Part shown: positions 45,213 through 60,200 of the stretch, piece by piece
How positions within the stretch are numbered: position 1 is the first letter of the stretch
Layout: the number at the start of each line of letters is the position of its first letter
DNA from: Apoderus coryli
Taxonomy: Eukaryota > Arthropoda > Insecta > Coleoptera > Attelabidae
Length of the DNA: 64,000 bases
Direction: 5' to 3'
NCBI GenBank assembly: GCA_911728435.2
Contig: OU452205.1
Coordinates: 11,104,260 to 11,168,259, forward strand
The notes under the pieces: model-generated
Told to the model about the DNA's origin: nothing
Databases searched by the model: none
Seen by the model: the letters and a program-made list of their open reading frames with translations, nothing else
Position numbers and translations under genes: made by a program

Positions 45213-48200
45213 ATGACTATAAATGATTTTCATTTTGACGTTGTCGATTATGCCGTGTTCGCTGCTATGTTGGTGTTGTCGGCCCTCACAGGGCTGTATT
45301 ACGGCTGCCGTAGGAGATACTGCAAGAACGAACAGGAACAAACGTTGAGGGATTACCTGACGGGAAATAGAAATCTGAGACCGTTTCCTGTGGCGTTATC
45401 ACTTGTTGCCAGGTGAGTTTAAATTGGTGGAAATTTATATTTATTGTAGGGGTAAATGGTTTCATGAAATTAAGGGGAATTATAATATGCGATTTAAATT
45501 TATTATATTAACACTATAGGAATGTGTGATAATAAAATATGGAAGTGAAATTTCGAAAGGGCTGGTATGCAGCGTTGGATATACAGGGTTATTCACGCCA
45601 TACGACACGGAATAGTGTGGCTAAACCATGTAATTTCCTAAAAGTTTTATTCATGGGTTCGATAAAAATGATTTATGGCTACATTTTAAAAATTATTGTG
45701 AATCTATACAGGGTGTCCCAAATATAAGAAATGAAACACAGTTGTGTTTTTTTAAATGGAATGCCCTATATATAAATATATTTTTAGACTCCCCGTTAAT
45801 CCTATATCTTTCATAAAAGTACATCTCACCTAAACCTGACAGTTTTTTAAATATTTTAATTTTTATAAAAATATATAGACATAATTTGAATGAAAAAATT
45901 CACACCTATTCGTTTGTTCTTTTTAAGCCAATCTGGGCTGACAAATATACCCACTCATCACTTGTTACGCCAAATATAAAGAACCCCCAATACTAAATAC
46001 AGGGTGTCCAATAATATAAGTTATATGAACGTAAAGTTTAATTCGAAATAACTTGTTTATTTCAAATGCAACACCCGGTATATGAGGTAAAAATTAGATG
46101 CACAAAGTAATTATCTGTCAAATACTATAATACTTTCCTATGGATAACTCTTGACGTTTTCGTGGAAAATGCACATATTCATATATTAGGCGAATTTTTA
46201 ATTGAACCTGGTAATTTCATGTAGACTATTAATCCCTATAAGGTTTCCCTATAGATATGTATATTTTTAATTTTGCATGAAAAAAAGCACATATTGGTAG
46301 TAATAGGAAGAATTTTCAAAATTATATTTGTCAAGTCAGCCATGAGAATTTGACAAACCATATATTTAAACAATAACATAATAAATAAATACATTTTTAA
46401 CTTAAATTAAATAATAAGATATACATAAATACTGATAAATTTTATAATAAATGTCCAAAATGATTGGACTCTAGGCACATTTGAATCCTTTTCTTAAATC
46501 CTCAACAACTTTAACCTGGTGAAACGCTTCTAAACGCTTCGTTTATTTGCTCCTTCATCTCCTCTATTAAAAAAGTTTTCATTTTCGATGATTTTTTCCT
46601 GCCCATGTACAAAACTCAACACGATTTAAAATCAATATTGAAAAGTTCTTGATGCAGTTGCACTGTGTTTGGGTGGTATCTTTCGTTAAACTGCCTTAAC
46701 AGTCTCTCGAAGACCACTTTTTTGGGATGATTTTGCGCCGGGAACTTTTGAGCGTAAACTCGCGATGCCAGTAAAGCGTTTTTGGACCATTCTCCCAGAA
46801 TAAAAATAAAATTCCCAACTCTTAGATAAGAATTTTCAACAGACTATTTGACAGTAAATATAAAATTAAAAAAAATGTATTCTGTATTCTCAAATTCTCA
46901 TTGACTTGATAAACATTATAATTTTGAAAATTCTTCCTATTATTACCAATATATGTGTGCCTCTTCCATGCAAAATTAAAGATATACATATCTATAGGAA
47001 AACTTTACTTTAATTAATAAGGACCAGTTTTGTCCTAAAATTTTCAAACTTGAATTTCTTGAAAACCTTTAAGTTCTTTGAGATAAAAGAAGTATGCCTT
47101 TTTTATGTAGAAAACTTTATTTTATCACATTTTTTACACAAAATGCATTAAAATCACAAGGAAAAAAAGTTAGGTTATAATTAAGGCAAGAGTCCCCCCG
47201 TTTACCCGCCAATGGTTATCCTTATTTATTTAATTTTATGTCAGTTTACGACATTTAACTAGGTGAATAAATATGCTACATTTGGTTAATTCTTCTTTAC
47301 TCGTATCGAAAATATTTCAAAAAAATCGTCCTCAGGCAGTCATTTTTAACTCCCTGTATCTTTGTAAATAAGGACTTTTCGAAAAATTACAATTTAGGTT
47401 TTTTTCATGATTAGATGTCCCCAATTCGCTCACAAATTTTGGCCATCTCTTTCTGAAACACCCAGTATATCTCTAAAATGTTTAGTTTTTGAAGTATTGC
47501 CCAATGAGTAAATTGTATACGCCAATTTGATTACATTCAATTTAGATAATTTGCGAAAATCTATACATTTCAATGGGCGTCAAGTAGCCCAAATTTTCAA
47601 TACAATTTGCTTGTTTTTAGTTATGTATCTGGTGTTACAATTTTGGGCACTCCAGCTGAGATATACAACTTTGGTACACAGTATGCGTTAATAGTACCTG
47701 CGATTTGGCTGAGTGGTGTGGTAGTTGCAAACGTGTACGTTCCAGTTTATTGTAAGCTGCAAGTTAACTCTTCTTATGAGGTAATTTTAATTGACAATTA
47801 TGTATTTCTTACACTACGCATGCAAAAACATTTTCATACAATTTTATACATTTTTCATTAGTCAGCTCTTCGGAAATGACAAAAACAATGAAATGATGGA
47901 CTCATCATCAGCTTTAGCTGGCATTTGTTTAAAGATTGTGGGTATATTTTTTGGGTATTTCATTAAATTATATTATTACATGTTCTTAAATTTTTCGTTT
48001 TAGTATTTGGAACTACGATTCAGTAGACTTGTACGTACATTAGCATCAGTATTTTTTGTACTCGACCAGGTAAAATAGTTCTATATTTAACATGTTTTAA
48101 TTTGTTGAACTAATATTTGTTATTCAAAATTTCAGATCATGTTTTTACCAATAATAATTTATGTACCGTCCTTAGCATTTAATCAAGGTAAGAACATAAA

Positions 48201-51200
48201 ATATTGATCATGAATATCTTTGTCATATTGATATCAAATAATGATTGTTTCACTTAAATCTAATTACGACCTTTGTTTCACATGTACATGTGCTTGTTAA
48301 AAAGGTCTGAAGGAGATTTCCTAATTACGATTTGAGCAAATCAAAAATTGTGAATATAAGCAGATATGTTATATGATATGTACTTGTGCAACTGATGATG
48401 ACCCTTGCTAGGGCCGAAACATGTTTTGGCAGAATGGTTTGATGACCTATTAAATAAAATAATTTGGTGGATGTGACAGTGTTTAATTCCATATTATTGG
48501 ACGTCCACAGCAGTATGGACTATTTCATTAAAATATAAGCAGAACGGTTCAATCGGTCGTTTTAAGTAAATGACGTTAATTTTTTATAAAACATTTTGGC
48601 TCACATTTGTCTTAGCGGTCCATCCCTAGAGGGTCTTATTATATCGCCAATAAAATGGAAACTTATTACATGGAAAAGCAACCAAAATGAGTCAGTAGAA
48701 TAGTACAGGAAGGCCCAATTGCGATGGATTTGTAAGGTATAGCTTAAATCCTGATATATAGAGGAAAACTAAGTGACACGTCACTCTGTGTTTTTGAGCT
48801 CAGCTTAATGCTTTAATCAAATTAAGGCTAACTTGATTAGTTTGTTGGGCCTAGACCGGGAAAGTTATATAAAAATTATAATAAATGAATATTGAATACT
48901 TGGAAGCCACGCTGTCATTGAGAATACTCAAAAAAACAATGGAAACACAATTATTAAAAGATAAAATAAAGAGCAGGCTAGATAGGTGTTGAAATGCAAC
49001 TCTCTCCTTGGAGCCAAATTGCACCAAATTCATTTACAGCATACCGGTTTTTAGATACAGCGTTGTAATTTTAAAATCCACAGAGACCAGATTTGATCAG
49101 TTCAACCGTGAAATACGGTTTGCTTACACAAAACATAGGACACATCACCCAAGAGTCTGCTGCAACGGTTCCATCTCCAAAAGGATAGTCCAAAAACAAA
49201 TATCCTGTTAAGGAAATGCTCGAACAAGAAAGCATTATATTCAAGTGTTACAAAACTGGATACAAATATGACACTACTTAATCTCGTTAAATCTGACCTG
49301 AGAGTCAATGAAATACACTCTGTAGAAACACAAAGTAGATTCTCGCTAGAAGAATAACTGTATGGACGACACCTGACAGACACATGTCGGTAAGAAGGCA
49401 TCTGTGGCATGGTTGAGCGGATTGAAACTTAGGGATTCATAACCATCATTCAAGACCAGCTAGTATCTACGAAATTGTTCCTAACTATGTAAAACGACGA
49501 AACTATAGAAAACTAATTGTTGAATGTGTGCAGAAGGAAATGGGAATATTGAGCAGATCATTAGCGGCTGCAAGACCTGGCTCACATTGATTCATCATCA
49601 GCATTCATGAATTATTACAACTCAGGGATATCTGTTGTGAACCCTAAGATGACTAAACAGACCGATTCCAGAACCACAAAAAAAATTTTCACAAAACTGA
49701 CACACCCAATCACCACCATCTACCGGCTGTGTAGGTGCACTGCCCCATCGATGCGTTCTCTCTCCTTTCGATGCTGTCTCTTCGTATTAATATTTCGCCA
49801 GCAAATGATGCACCCTCTGGACGCGGTTATCCGGACAGGCGCAGTCGGTGGACTGACTATATTTAGGACACCTTTTATAGCCCCCTTCCCATGCGGGGTG
49901 AGCAGAGTGGTCCCTAAAGAGGACAGCTTAGTCACGAGTGCAGGAGACGAGCAGCTCCACAGTCCCAAATCCTGTAGCTGAACGGCCTACGTGCCAGTTT
50001 GTCACTAGGAACCTCCAGATCACACATTCCTGCTCCCGTCGTCGTGACTCCCCGATTACCGCAGGGGTTTTGATGGTGATGTTTGGACTTCTCGTTCATT
50101 GCATGTGAGTAAAAATTTTAACGTGATAATGCTGCTGCACATCAGCAACCATATGACCCTTGCCAGAAACTGAAGTCCGATCCAATGGCGTAGGGTCTAC
50201 GACGACTGGAGACTCCAGCACTGCTGCAATTTATAGCTGGAGTATCAATAGATGCGTGAGTAAGATGGTGGGTTCGCATCCTGGACGATGCTCAAGGGCA
50301 TGGGATGGAGGCCTTCTGGTGATGTCGCACTGTTGCGGCTACAGGCAGTACGGCTCGCCAAGAGTGCCGTAGCAGAGAAGTCATTCTCTGGCCTGACTGA
50401 CATTGAGTATACTGACATATACAACAACGTCGCAAAGGGTTATCCACAAGGAACTGCAAAGAAAATATGGATTAATGGATCAAAGAGTACCTAATATACC
50501 TCGACATCGGTATTAGAAAAGGAGAATGTGAAAATATACTGGGATAAGGAAATTCGCACTACAGCCGAGAAGAATAGACCTGATGAATATGTTCTTATAT
50601 GTGTGTATATAAAACGGCCAGAACAGCTAATATAGAAGACCAATAAGAAAATAGAAAAATACTTACAAACCTGGCCTGAAAAGGTTACACCGTTCCCATT
50701 ATCCTGGGTCCGACCGGCGAACTTCATAAAAGTCTATTTGAAAATATAGAACCCATTAGACTTCCAAAAAATACTTACCTTCCCATACAAAAAGCTGTGC
50801 TTTTTGCAATTAGTAACATAACGAGAAAGTTAAAAAATAAAAGCAGAACAATAGAATAAATGAGGATTATCTGACCTTCTAAAGGAACCAATGACCACAC
50901 AGTTACCACATTAAAAATCGTGAGGATGACCTTAGCTAACGTCGAAAAAGAAAATTCATAATAAACCCCTTTCTTAAGAAAAATATATTACGCAATTACG
51001 TTCATCTGCTAGTTGAAAATCTGGCATTTGTGAGAGTTTCGTCCAAAAAAAATTTCTTTAAATTGTCTCGCATTTATGCGTGACTTTTGGTCTTCACTGT
51101 ATCTATATTATTTCACTAATATTTATTATATTTTTTTCAGTGACAGGCGCTGATGTTCATATAATTGGAAGTGTAGTAACAATAATCTGCATATTTTACA

Positions 51201-54200
51201 CCCTAGTAGTAAGTTACCAGATACCTACAATGTGGCATACCAAAAACTGTCTCTAAATGGAAATCATTCGAAAAACGCTCATAACTGTCTACTATTTTTT
51301 TAAAAATTGGATGTATTCGCAGTTGTTTAGAAAGTAAAGTTTCAACTGTTGAATGTTGATGTCTTGTGAATGTAACGAAGCAGCGTCGGTTTAAGGCTAT
51401 GCCGGACCCTAGTCGGAAGGTGGGGATGAGCCCCTCCCCAGTGGCGTAGCCAGCCTTATGGGACGGGGGGCAAACATATAAGGTGGCGCATTATTATGAA
51501 AAATGAGGTATTTTTTTATTACAAAATACACTGAAAAAAATTCTAAAAATGAACCCTAATAAATAATTATTTGGCTTTTATTTGTTTAACTCAAACAAAA
51601 TTTATTTGACTCAAATAAGCAGTGTTTGTCCGGAATAGAGTTATTTGATTTTAAAAAAATATTTATTTGGCCTGGGGTGCTTTGGCAGAAATAAATATTT
51701 ATTCAATTTAAATAACAGATTAAAGTTAATTCCTGGTTATTTGAAACAAGTCCATCGTTATTTGAATCAATTAAATAATAATAAAATGAGCCGACACGCA
51801 TGGCTGTTGGGGAATATGTTTCAAACAAATATTTGTGTGAAACATATTCACGGGCGTTCATGTCAAACGCGAAATTAACTAGGCATATTAGGTATACCTA
51901 TATAAATAAACATATATATGATTTGTTCTATCCAAATAAATAATATCATCCGGCAAAATCTGGTAGTTTGCTTTCAATAAATACTTTGTTTGTTACAAAG
52001 AAATATTTATTTCTTCAAACATTCTTTTTCTAGATTGTAAATCAATCTTAGATGCATAGTCCCTTTCCATATTTAATTATGTTATGTTTGTTAATCTGTC
52101 CTCGGACATGGTCGACCTATTATATGTTTTAATATTTCTTAGCCTGTTTAAAGATCTTCCGCCTGTCGCAGTGTTTGTACCAATGGTTAAAAATTTTTGT
52201 ACATTTTGCATACATTAGGGAAAACTGCTTCCAATTTTTTGGAAATTAAGAAAGGGTATATTTCTTCAGTAATAATAATAGTCATTTTTGTTTTTTCATG
52301 AGTAGATGAAGGGCAAATTTGGGCAGATATTGAAGATATTACTAAGAAGTATTTTAATTTCAAGAGAGCTTTGGTAGCTGTGTATATTGTACAACAGTTA
52401 AAAATAGCCACAAATTGTCCGACGCATGCATAATAATTAACTTTCTAAGAGTTTGAAGATTATATGTGCAACGATTATATCGAAAAAATGTGACTTCAGA
52501 ACGAGCGTTTTTCGAGTGGTGATTCAGTTTTATCCAGAAATCTTTAAAACTTAGATTATTGTATTTGAATTAATCAGATTTAAATCTATACAATATTATT
52601 AAAATATTCATCAATGTTAAATTTCAAATATAAAGAAGACAATTAAATTCCCTTTCCAAGTATGCTTAACATAACGCGGGCAATTAGCTATTATCCAGGT
52701 TTTCCAGAAACGGACAAATTGTCAAGTTTTTTTAGCGTTCGTCTACAATATTTAGAAGTTGTAGAAAACGTGCAATATTTTACAATTTTCATTTAACAGA
52801 TTCTGGAAATGAATAGCGTTGTGTTTAAAAAGTTTGGAGAGATAATTTAAATGTTGCTAGATTAACTGGATCATCTTTTATAATGAATTCTTTTTTTATT
52901 TAGGGTGGATTAAGAGCTGTAGTTTGGACTGATACATGGCAAGTGATAGCAATGTTTATATCAATGATAGTTGTTGTAATTCTTGGATCATCAGCAGTTG
53001 GTAGTTTAGGTCTCATATTTGATATAAATGCTCAAGGTGGACGGTTAGAAATTTTCAAGTAAGTTGATCTATTAACTGGCTAACTGTAACCCGCCAAGTT
53101 AACCGATGAATGCAAGGAGTCGGGGAAAAAACGAACCCTCAATGCTTTAAAGTTGTACTGGTCTGTAAAAAAATCAACCTACTATTTTATATAAAAAAAA
53201 ACTATATACAAACACATTTTCAAGAATAATGAAAGATAGACGTTGTTTTGATAATTTGGTTTAGTTTTTATTAAATTTTACACATTCAATTTCTCTCTAT
53301 TTATTAAAATTCAATTTTCAGTTTTGACGCAAGCATGTATGAAAGATACACAGTTTTTGCAGTATTTTTAGGTGGATTTACATATTGGACGTCGTTTAAT
53401 GCCGTTAATCAAACTATGGTTCAACGGTATTTGTCGCTTCCAACTGAAAGGCAGTCAAAAATGTAAGTTCAAATGTTGAACGTTTGTATAAATGTTAAGT
53501 TTGTTATTTGAACGATTATTTTAACTCAATTTTTTTTAGATAGAATTGTATATTGTGTACATTTCAGTATTTATTATATGTTTCTTCGAAATCATATGAG
53601 CTTTAAATCAGAATATTTATTACTACTACTTACGATACATCGACAAAATTTGCACTCAGGAAATAACTCAGCAGAATTTTTATCTATTTATAATAATCCA
53701 GTATTTAAACAACTTGTCTGGAAGCCATTCATTACTTATATTGAACTTTCGGCATTTTTGTCACTTTAAACAAGAATAATCATACTGACACTAAAATTAC
53801 GTATTCAACTCACTAAGAAGATTACTAAATACTATCTGTAGTTGTAGTATTTCTTTTGTTCCGAGGATTAGGGGCCCGGGGAAGTCCCGGCCGCGTGGTA
53901 AATTACCGCTGCCATAGTGGCCAAGTAGATAGTAGTGTCAATATGCGGAACCAAAGATATCAAAAATAGTTTGCATTGGTAAACAATCAGTTTAATACAT
54001 TTACAGAACTTAACTTACAATTTTTTAATGGAAACTTAGTTTCCGTTAAAAATCCGTCATCAGTTGAAACTGTTTTTTCCACCTCCTTCACCAAAATCAC
54101 GTTAGACTTTACGGAAAATCCGCTAAGTTGGGAACACTGTGCGGTACACAGTAGTGTAGTACAGTTTACAAATTGCAGAACGCCCCTCATCCGAACTAAG

Positions 54201-57200
54201 TCAATATACTTTGGTCTAAAAAGGACGGTGATGTATAATAATTAATGTATATATAGAGCGTCCGTAATTAATATGAAGGAGTCAAAATATAAAAATAAGT
54301 TATATGAAGCGAAAAAAATCGAAACTCCATTAAATTATTTTATAATTGCGTTTCCACTTTTATTCCCTTCAAAATTAATTATAATAAAACGCTAGCTATC
54401 TTATTAACTATAATCTTTAACGAAAACAGGGTAAAGCTAGGCACGGATTTCTGACAATCAAAACAGGTGTAAAATATGCCATTGTTTTAACATACGTTTA
54501 AATAGTCAGAGCAATGCAACGTTTATTTTGTTGAGGCTTCATTGAAGGGAAACATTTTTAAAATAGTTCCTAAATCGTCACTTTTTTCATTAAAGTAATG
54601 TCATTAGAAAAGAAAACAGATTTGTCTGTGATTCTTATGGATTCTACTCGCTTAAACAACATACCAACTTACAGTGCCAGACTGTTTTTCAAATTAGCGC
54701 TATTCTACACCTCGTACTCATTATTAGCGCAATACCGTAATTAATCCGAAATCTATTTACACCCGACAATACTTGTTTAAACACATAATTAATTTCCCCA
54801 AGACTATTTTATTTTATTTTGCTAAAATAATTTGGTTATTGAAAAAATTCCATATTATTTTTATTTTATTCAATTAAATTGATTCAAAATCTGACAACAA
54901 TCAAGAAAATATGAGAAATTCGGTGATGCCACATTTTATTTGAAAATTTTCACCATAAACATATTCCAGCACATTTTACTCAATAAATCCACACATTACA
55001 CAATAGATTTACACATGGTACATTATTAGATACTTTATTTTCCAACAATTTTAATTTACTCAACTCCCACAATAACATAAGAAATATTAAAACATTATTT
55101 CATCTAAAAACATTACTAATTTATACTTATTTTTATTTTACTACTATTCACGTGAACTAAATCTGGCAGAATTGTTTTTAAATGACACAAGTTGACACAT
55201 TTGGCATTCGAATATTGATTTTTTACCGTCCTTACCAGACGGGCTACAATTTCAATAATAATAAAAAAAGTTCACTGACCAAAATATGTCCAAACGTGCT
55301 ACAATTTCAATAATAAACCAGACGGGCTCCAATGTCAACAATAATAAAAGAAGTGAACTGGGTCATAGAGATGCAAGAAATGTATCGATATATTCTTTCT
55401 TTTATTATTAGAGATGCAAGAAATGTATTGATATATTCCATTCGATCTCAATTTCTTTTTAAGGTTGAACTATTGTCTCCAGGATTTCAACTGAGTCTAT
55501 TGGCCGCTTGTAATACATAATTTCTTACTTTTTTTCAGTTTACTTTTTTCTTGGGGTGTTCGGTTCTTATAAAAAAAATTCCTCTTTCCATAACTTTTTT
55601 AAATAAAAACATACATCTTTATTTTCGTCAATAAATAAACACTAAAAAGATAACAACGACGTTTCATCACTAATTAGTAACTTCTTCAGGCTGAACATTT
55701 TTCTGAAATTACATACAAAATATTTACGATGAAACAATTTTTATATATTTATTTATTATTTCTTTTTTTCTTTATTAATACCTTACACAAATTCCAATAC
55801 GTCAATATCAAATTTTTATAATATAATAATATAATTTTTTTGATATTGACGTATTGGAATTTGTGTAAGGTATTAATAAAAAAAAAAAAGAAATAATAAA
55901 TAAATATATTATATATAAAAATTGTTTCATCGTAAATATTTTGTACGTAATGTCAAAAAAATGTTCAGCCTGAAGAAGTTACTAATTAGTGACGAAACGT
56001 CGTTGTTATCTTTTTAGTGTTTATTTATTGACGAAAATAAAGATGTATGTTTTTATTTAAAAAAGTTATGTAAAGAAGAAATTTTTTTATAAGAACCGAA
56101 CACCCCAAGAAAAAAGAAAACTGAAAAAAATTAGAATATCGGTTCAAGAATAATAAATAAATAAATATAATTTCTTACATACATTATTTCTTTAAATAAG
56201 AAAAGTTGTTAATAATGATATACTTTTTAATATTTAAGTAGTAGTTATACTTAACTTGCTCTCAGTTCAAAAGGCTTCAACGAAAGTTCGGAAACGGGGA
56301 GCTAAAATATAAAAAAATGTGTTAAAATCGAATTATACTAATAAAGTTATTTAATTCTAATTTTGGGTGCACTTTTACTCATTCAAATATTTACAGTAGT
56401 TTGTCATAATATACATATACATTATACATGGCCCCTGGTCATTATATTTAGAAAAATAAACAAAAATATCAATTTTTGGTATGGAAAGTCAATCGTGCCT
56501 CAAGGGCACCAGTTTATGTTTTATGGTATTATACACTCTGTCCAAGATAAGAATGGGATAGCATTGGAATCTTGGAAACGGTAGGAGTTACAATGTCGGA
56601 CAAATTAGAGAAAAGTTGTACAATTTAAACAAACACCTTTAGCCGTTTTGATGAGAAAAAGATAGCGTTTGCAAATTTTCACTACCACGTTTGCTTTTTG
56701 AAAAACCATTACTAACTTTGTTTTTTCAAATGCGACCCTGGATTTTTTATTGTTAAATTTAAAGCCATTTTCAATTCAAAAATAGGTGGTATATCACACG
56801 TAATGGTTTAAGCTTGTTTTCAGTGTTTTTAGCTGTAATTTAAAATTATTCAAGAAAAATCGCCATAGTTTGGCACTTATTTTGCGTAAAACATTCATTT
56901 GAGAAAGGCGTTTTTTTAATAACTTCAAAAAGCACAAAAATTTCAACACTAAATTGAAAAATCCGCGTAGAGAAAAAATGTCGTAGTGAGAGAGAAATAA
57001 ATTGTCAAATAATAATAAATAATTGTGAGTAACGACGAAATAATGTTTTTGCAAAACCTGCTACTCTGCATTCAGTCTCGATGTGTGCCAAATTATGGCG
57101 ATTTTTTTTGAATGAGTTTAAATAATAGCTAAAAATACTGAAATATTGTTGAAACCATTAAGTTTGATATACCACCTATTTTTGAATTGAAAATGGCTTT

Positions 57201-60200
57201 AAATCTAAAAATAAAAAATCCAGGGCCGTATTTAAAAAAACGAAGTTGATGATGGTTTTTCAAAAACGAAACGTTGTAGTGAAAATTTCTAAACACTATC
57301 TTTTTGTTCTCAAAAAGTAACAATCAGGAACTGTTTTTTATTTTTTATATCCGTAAAAATAATGTCAGAAATAAATAAAAACTAAAATCACAAAAAATCA
57401 TTTTTCAAAAATTCTCGAAAACGGCTAAATTAATTTACTTTGGAAAACACTATTTTCTCTACTTTAACCGACATTGTAACTCCTACCGTTTCCAAGATTC
57501 CAATGCTATCCCATTCATATCTTGGACACAGTGTATATTAGTGGTAGTTGCATCACACAGTGTATACAATTACTGTCTCGTTTTTAGATCTGTCGCTATT
57601 TTTACCATCGGAGTCTCATTGTTTGTCTTAATGTGCATCTATGCTGGAGTTGTAGTTTATGCCACATATTCCGGTTGCGACCCCAAGGTTTCACTTCGAA
57701 TAACAGCTGATGATCAGTTATTACCCTTGTTTGTAATGGAAACTGTTGGTCATTTACGTGGTGTTCCAGGGCTGTTTATAGCTGGAGTGTTTGGAGCAGG
57801 ACTCAGGTAACATTTGTTCGGTCCTTTTTTATACTACAATGATTTATTTTTAACATATTTTAGTTCCTTATCAGTGGTTCTGAATTCCACTGCGCAGGTA
57901 TTTTTGGAAGACTTCATCAAAGGATGTTTGAGAAAAAATCTTTCTGAAAAAGTTGCAACCATCGTTGTTAAAGGTGTAGTTTTAGGCCTTGGTGTTTTTG
58001 CTATTGGTTTCTTATTTGTTGTTGAACATATGGGTGCAGTCTTACCAGTAAATACTAACATAATATTATGAATGAACACACTTTTAAACATTTTTGTTTT
58101 AGTTAACGTCATCATTGACTGCCATAGCTGCGAGTACTACTTTTGGGATTTTTACTTTGGGTATGGTAGTTCCATGGGCTAATGATTATGGAGCTATTTT
58201 TGGATTTTTAGCTGGAGCAATAATGTCTGGATTAGTGTCGCTTGGTACACAAATCGTTGGGGCTGCAAAATTAGTAGTGCCACATAGTATCCCAGTATCT
58301 GTTGATCAATGTTTTGAGAAGTATGGAGTGACAGTAAACGCGACGGAACCAGTAAGCCTATTTTTAAATGCGTTAACTAAAATTGCAGATATTTCATAAT
58401 ACAATAATTGTTAACGCTGATGCCATTTATTAAAATTAGCATTAGAGTGTTATTTAACGCAATATGACAACACCGCTTGTGCGAAAGAGAAAGAAAAATG
58501 AGTGCTCTCTGTGTGTAAAAACTTCATTTGTTACTAATCCTTTTAATAATGATGATCTATGTCTGAGTTTGGAAAACTTCATGGGCATGCCTGGGCTAGA
58601 TCGGCTACCGTAGAAAATGGAATGGCCTCATTGGGAGCTACAGGAATTTCACCTTTCAATCAAAAGCTATCCCAGATTACGCCTATTTGGAAATTGATTT
58701 TGACCACGGCGCTGACACTGTCCAACCACAGTCTTTAGTTAGCGCACATTCCCCTGAAGCAACCCGCAGATCTTCGCCTCAACCTGGACGTTCTCATTAC
58801 TGAGATCCTCCAATACTTGACAATGTTAGTGAAATTACACCAGGGAAATTACTTAACCAAAATTTCACCGATTCCAAAAACCAGTGCGACCGTAGCAGTC
58901 AAAAAACGTGGAAGGCAGCTTGAAAATGAGTGTGCAGGTTGCGGTGAAATCTATTTCGAAACATTCAGAACCGATGACTGGGTGAAATGTTGCAGATGCA
59001 CACGTTGGTTTCGTTCTGATTGGTCTAAATATGAAGCTTTTTGTGATTTATGTGGAAAACTACAAAACAAAATTTTGCTATTTTGTTTTGTTTGTTATTT
59101 TTCTATGGTCAGTCTTACCCGTATTGGATGGACGATCTAACCCGGATACACGGGTTAGACCGAACACTTGCAATGCTTCGTGTTATTAAATAAAAAGCTG
59201 AACTCACTACTTGTTTTTGTCACTTTTGACCTCTCCATTAGTGAAGTTTGAGAAGCAAACGTCAAATAAAAAACAAAATAATAATTTTTTTTTAAAAGTG
59301 GTCGAACTCTCCCCGACTTACCCTATATAAATGTTTAAAATCCATGTTGAACTTGAAATATCAATACTATATTTTATATATATATATTTTGTGGAGCAGA
59401 CGTTTTTCATTTGGAAATATTATATTATTATTAAAGAAAAATAGGAAAAGTCAATGCGACAGTTGAGCTTGGTGATCTCCACAAAGTTTTTCAAAGGGAT
59501 AAGACTTCAGACTGTCACTTTCATTTCTTGTTCCACTTTCATCTTTCAACGATACTTGCTCTTTATTGCAGCTATACAACTGAAAATGCGGTTTCGCATA
59601 AATATTATGCTGCAAAAGGAATGAGTTGGTCATTCTTGACGTATATCCAAAACTTCCCTCAATCGGAACTAGCCAATTTTGCTTTAAGGCTGTTCCATAA
59701 GACTCTTGTGTTCTTGTGATAGCACTTCTGCTGAAGCTCGAGCAAGATATTTCTTCTACAGTATTTTCCAAACCATTCAGTGAGCTTCGAAAGGTGTTCT
59801 GTGTAAAGAGACAGCGAGCTCATTAGTTATTTTATTTCATTAGGGGGGTGTATTTATGCAATTCACGGAAAAAATCTTGACGGTCATCCTCATTAATTAT
59901 TTTTCTTATCCACAACTTCTCCTAAACGCTGCAATCTTCTCCAATAGTTTCAAGATGTGCTGCCTTGCAGATACAGCTCCAAAGCATTCGGTTTGTTAAA
60001 TATATCACATCAATATGCTAATTTGCTATAAGGCTATAAGAAAAGATACCAGAAATTTTAATACAGAGAAAATAAATACAGTGATTGAAAACAACAAGAG
60101 TCTTAAAGTTTTACGAAGAAATTTAAAAGTGGGAAAACACAACATCTTCAAACTAGAAAATAAGGCAGGGCAAGTGACTACCAACAAGGATGAAATTGTA

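Noticed and set aside
49607..49981. 124-codon ORF as a host gene
   Set aside because: It lies in a dispersed repeat shared with 16390-16780, where the reading frame is not conserved.
51500..51790. TTATTTGA-rich stretch as a regulatory array
   Set aside because: Spacing is irregular, the region is simple AT-rich intron, and no longer unit repeats.
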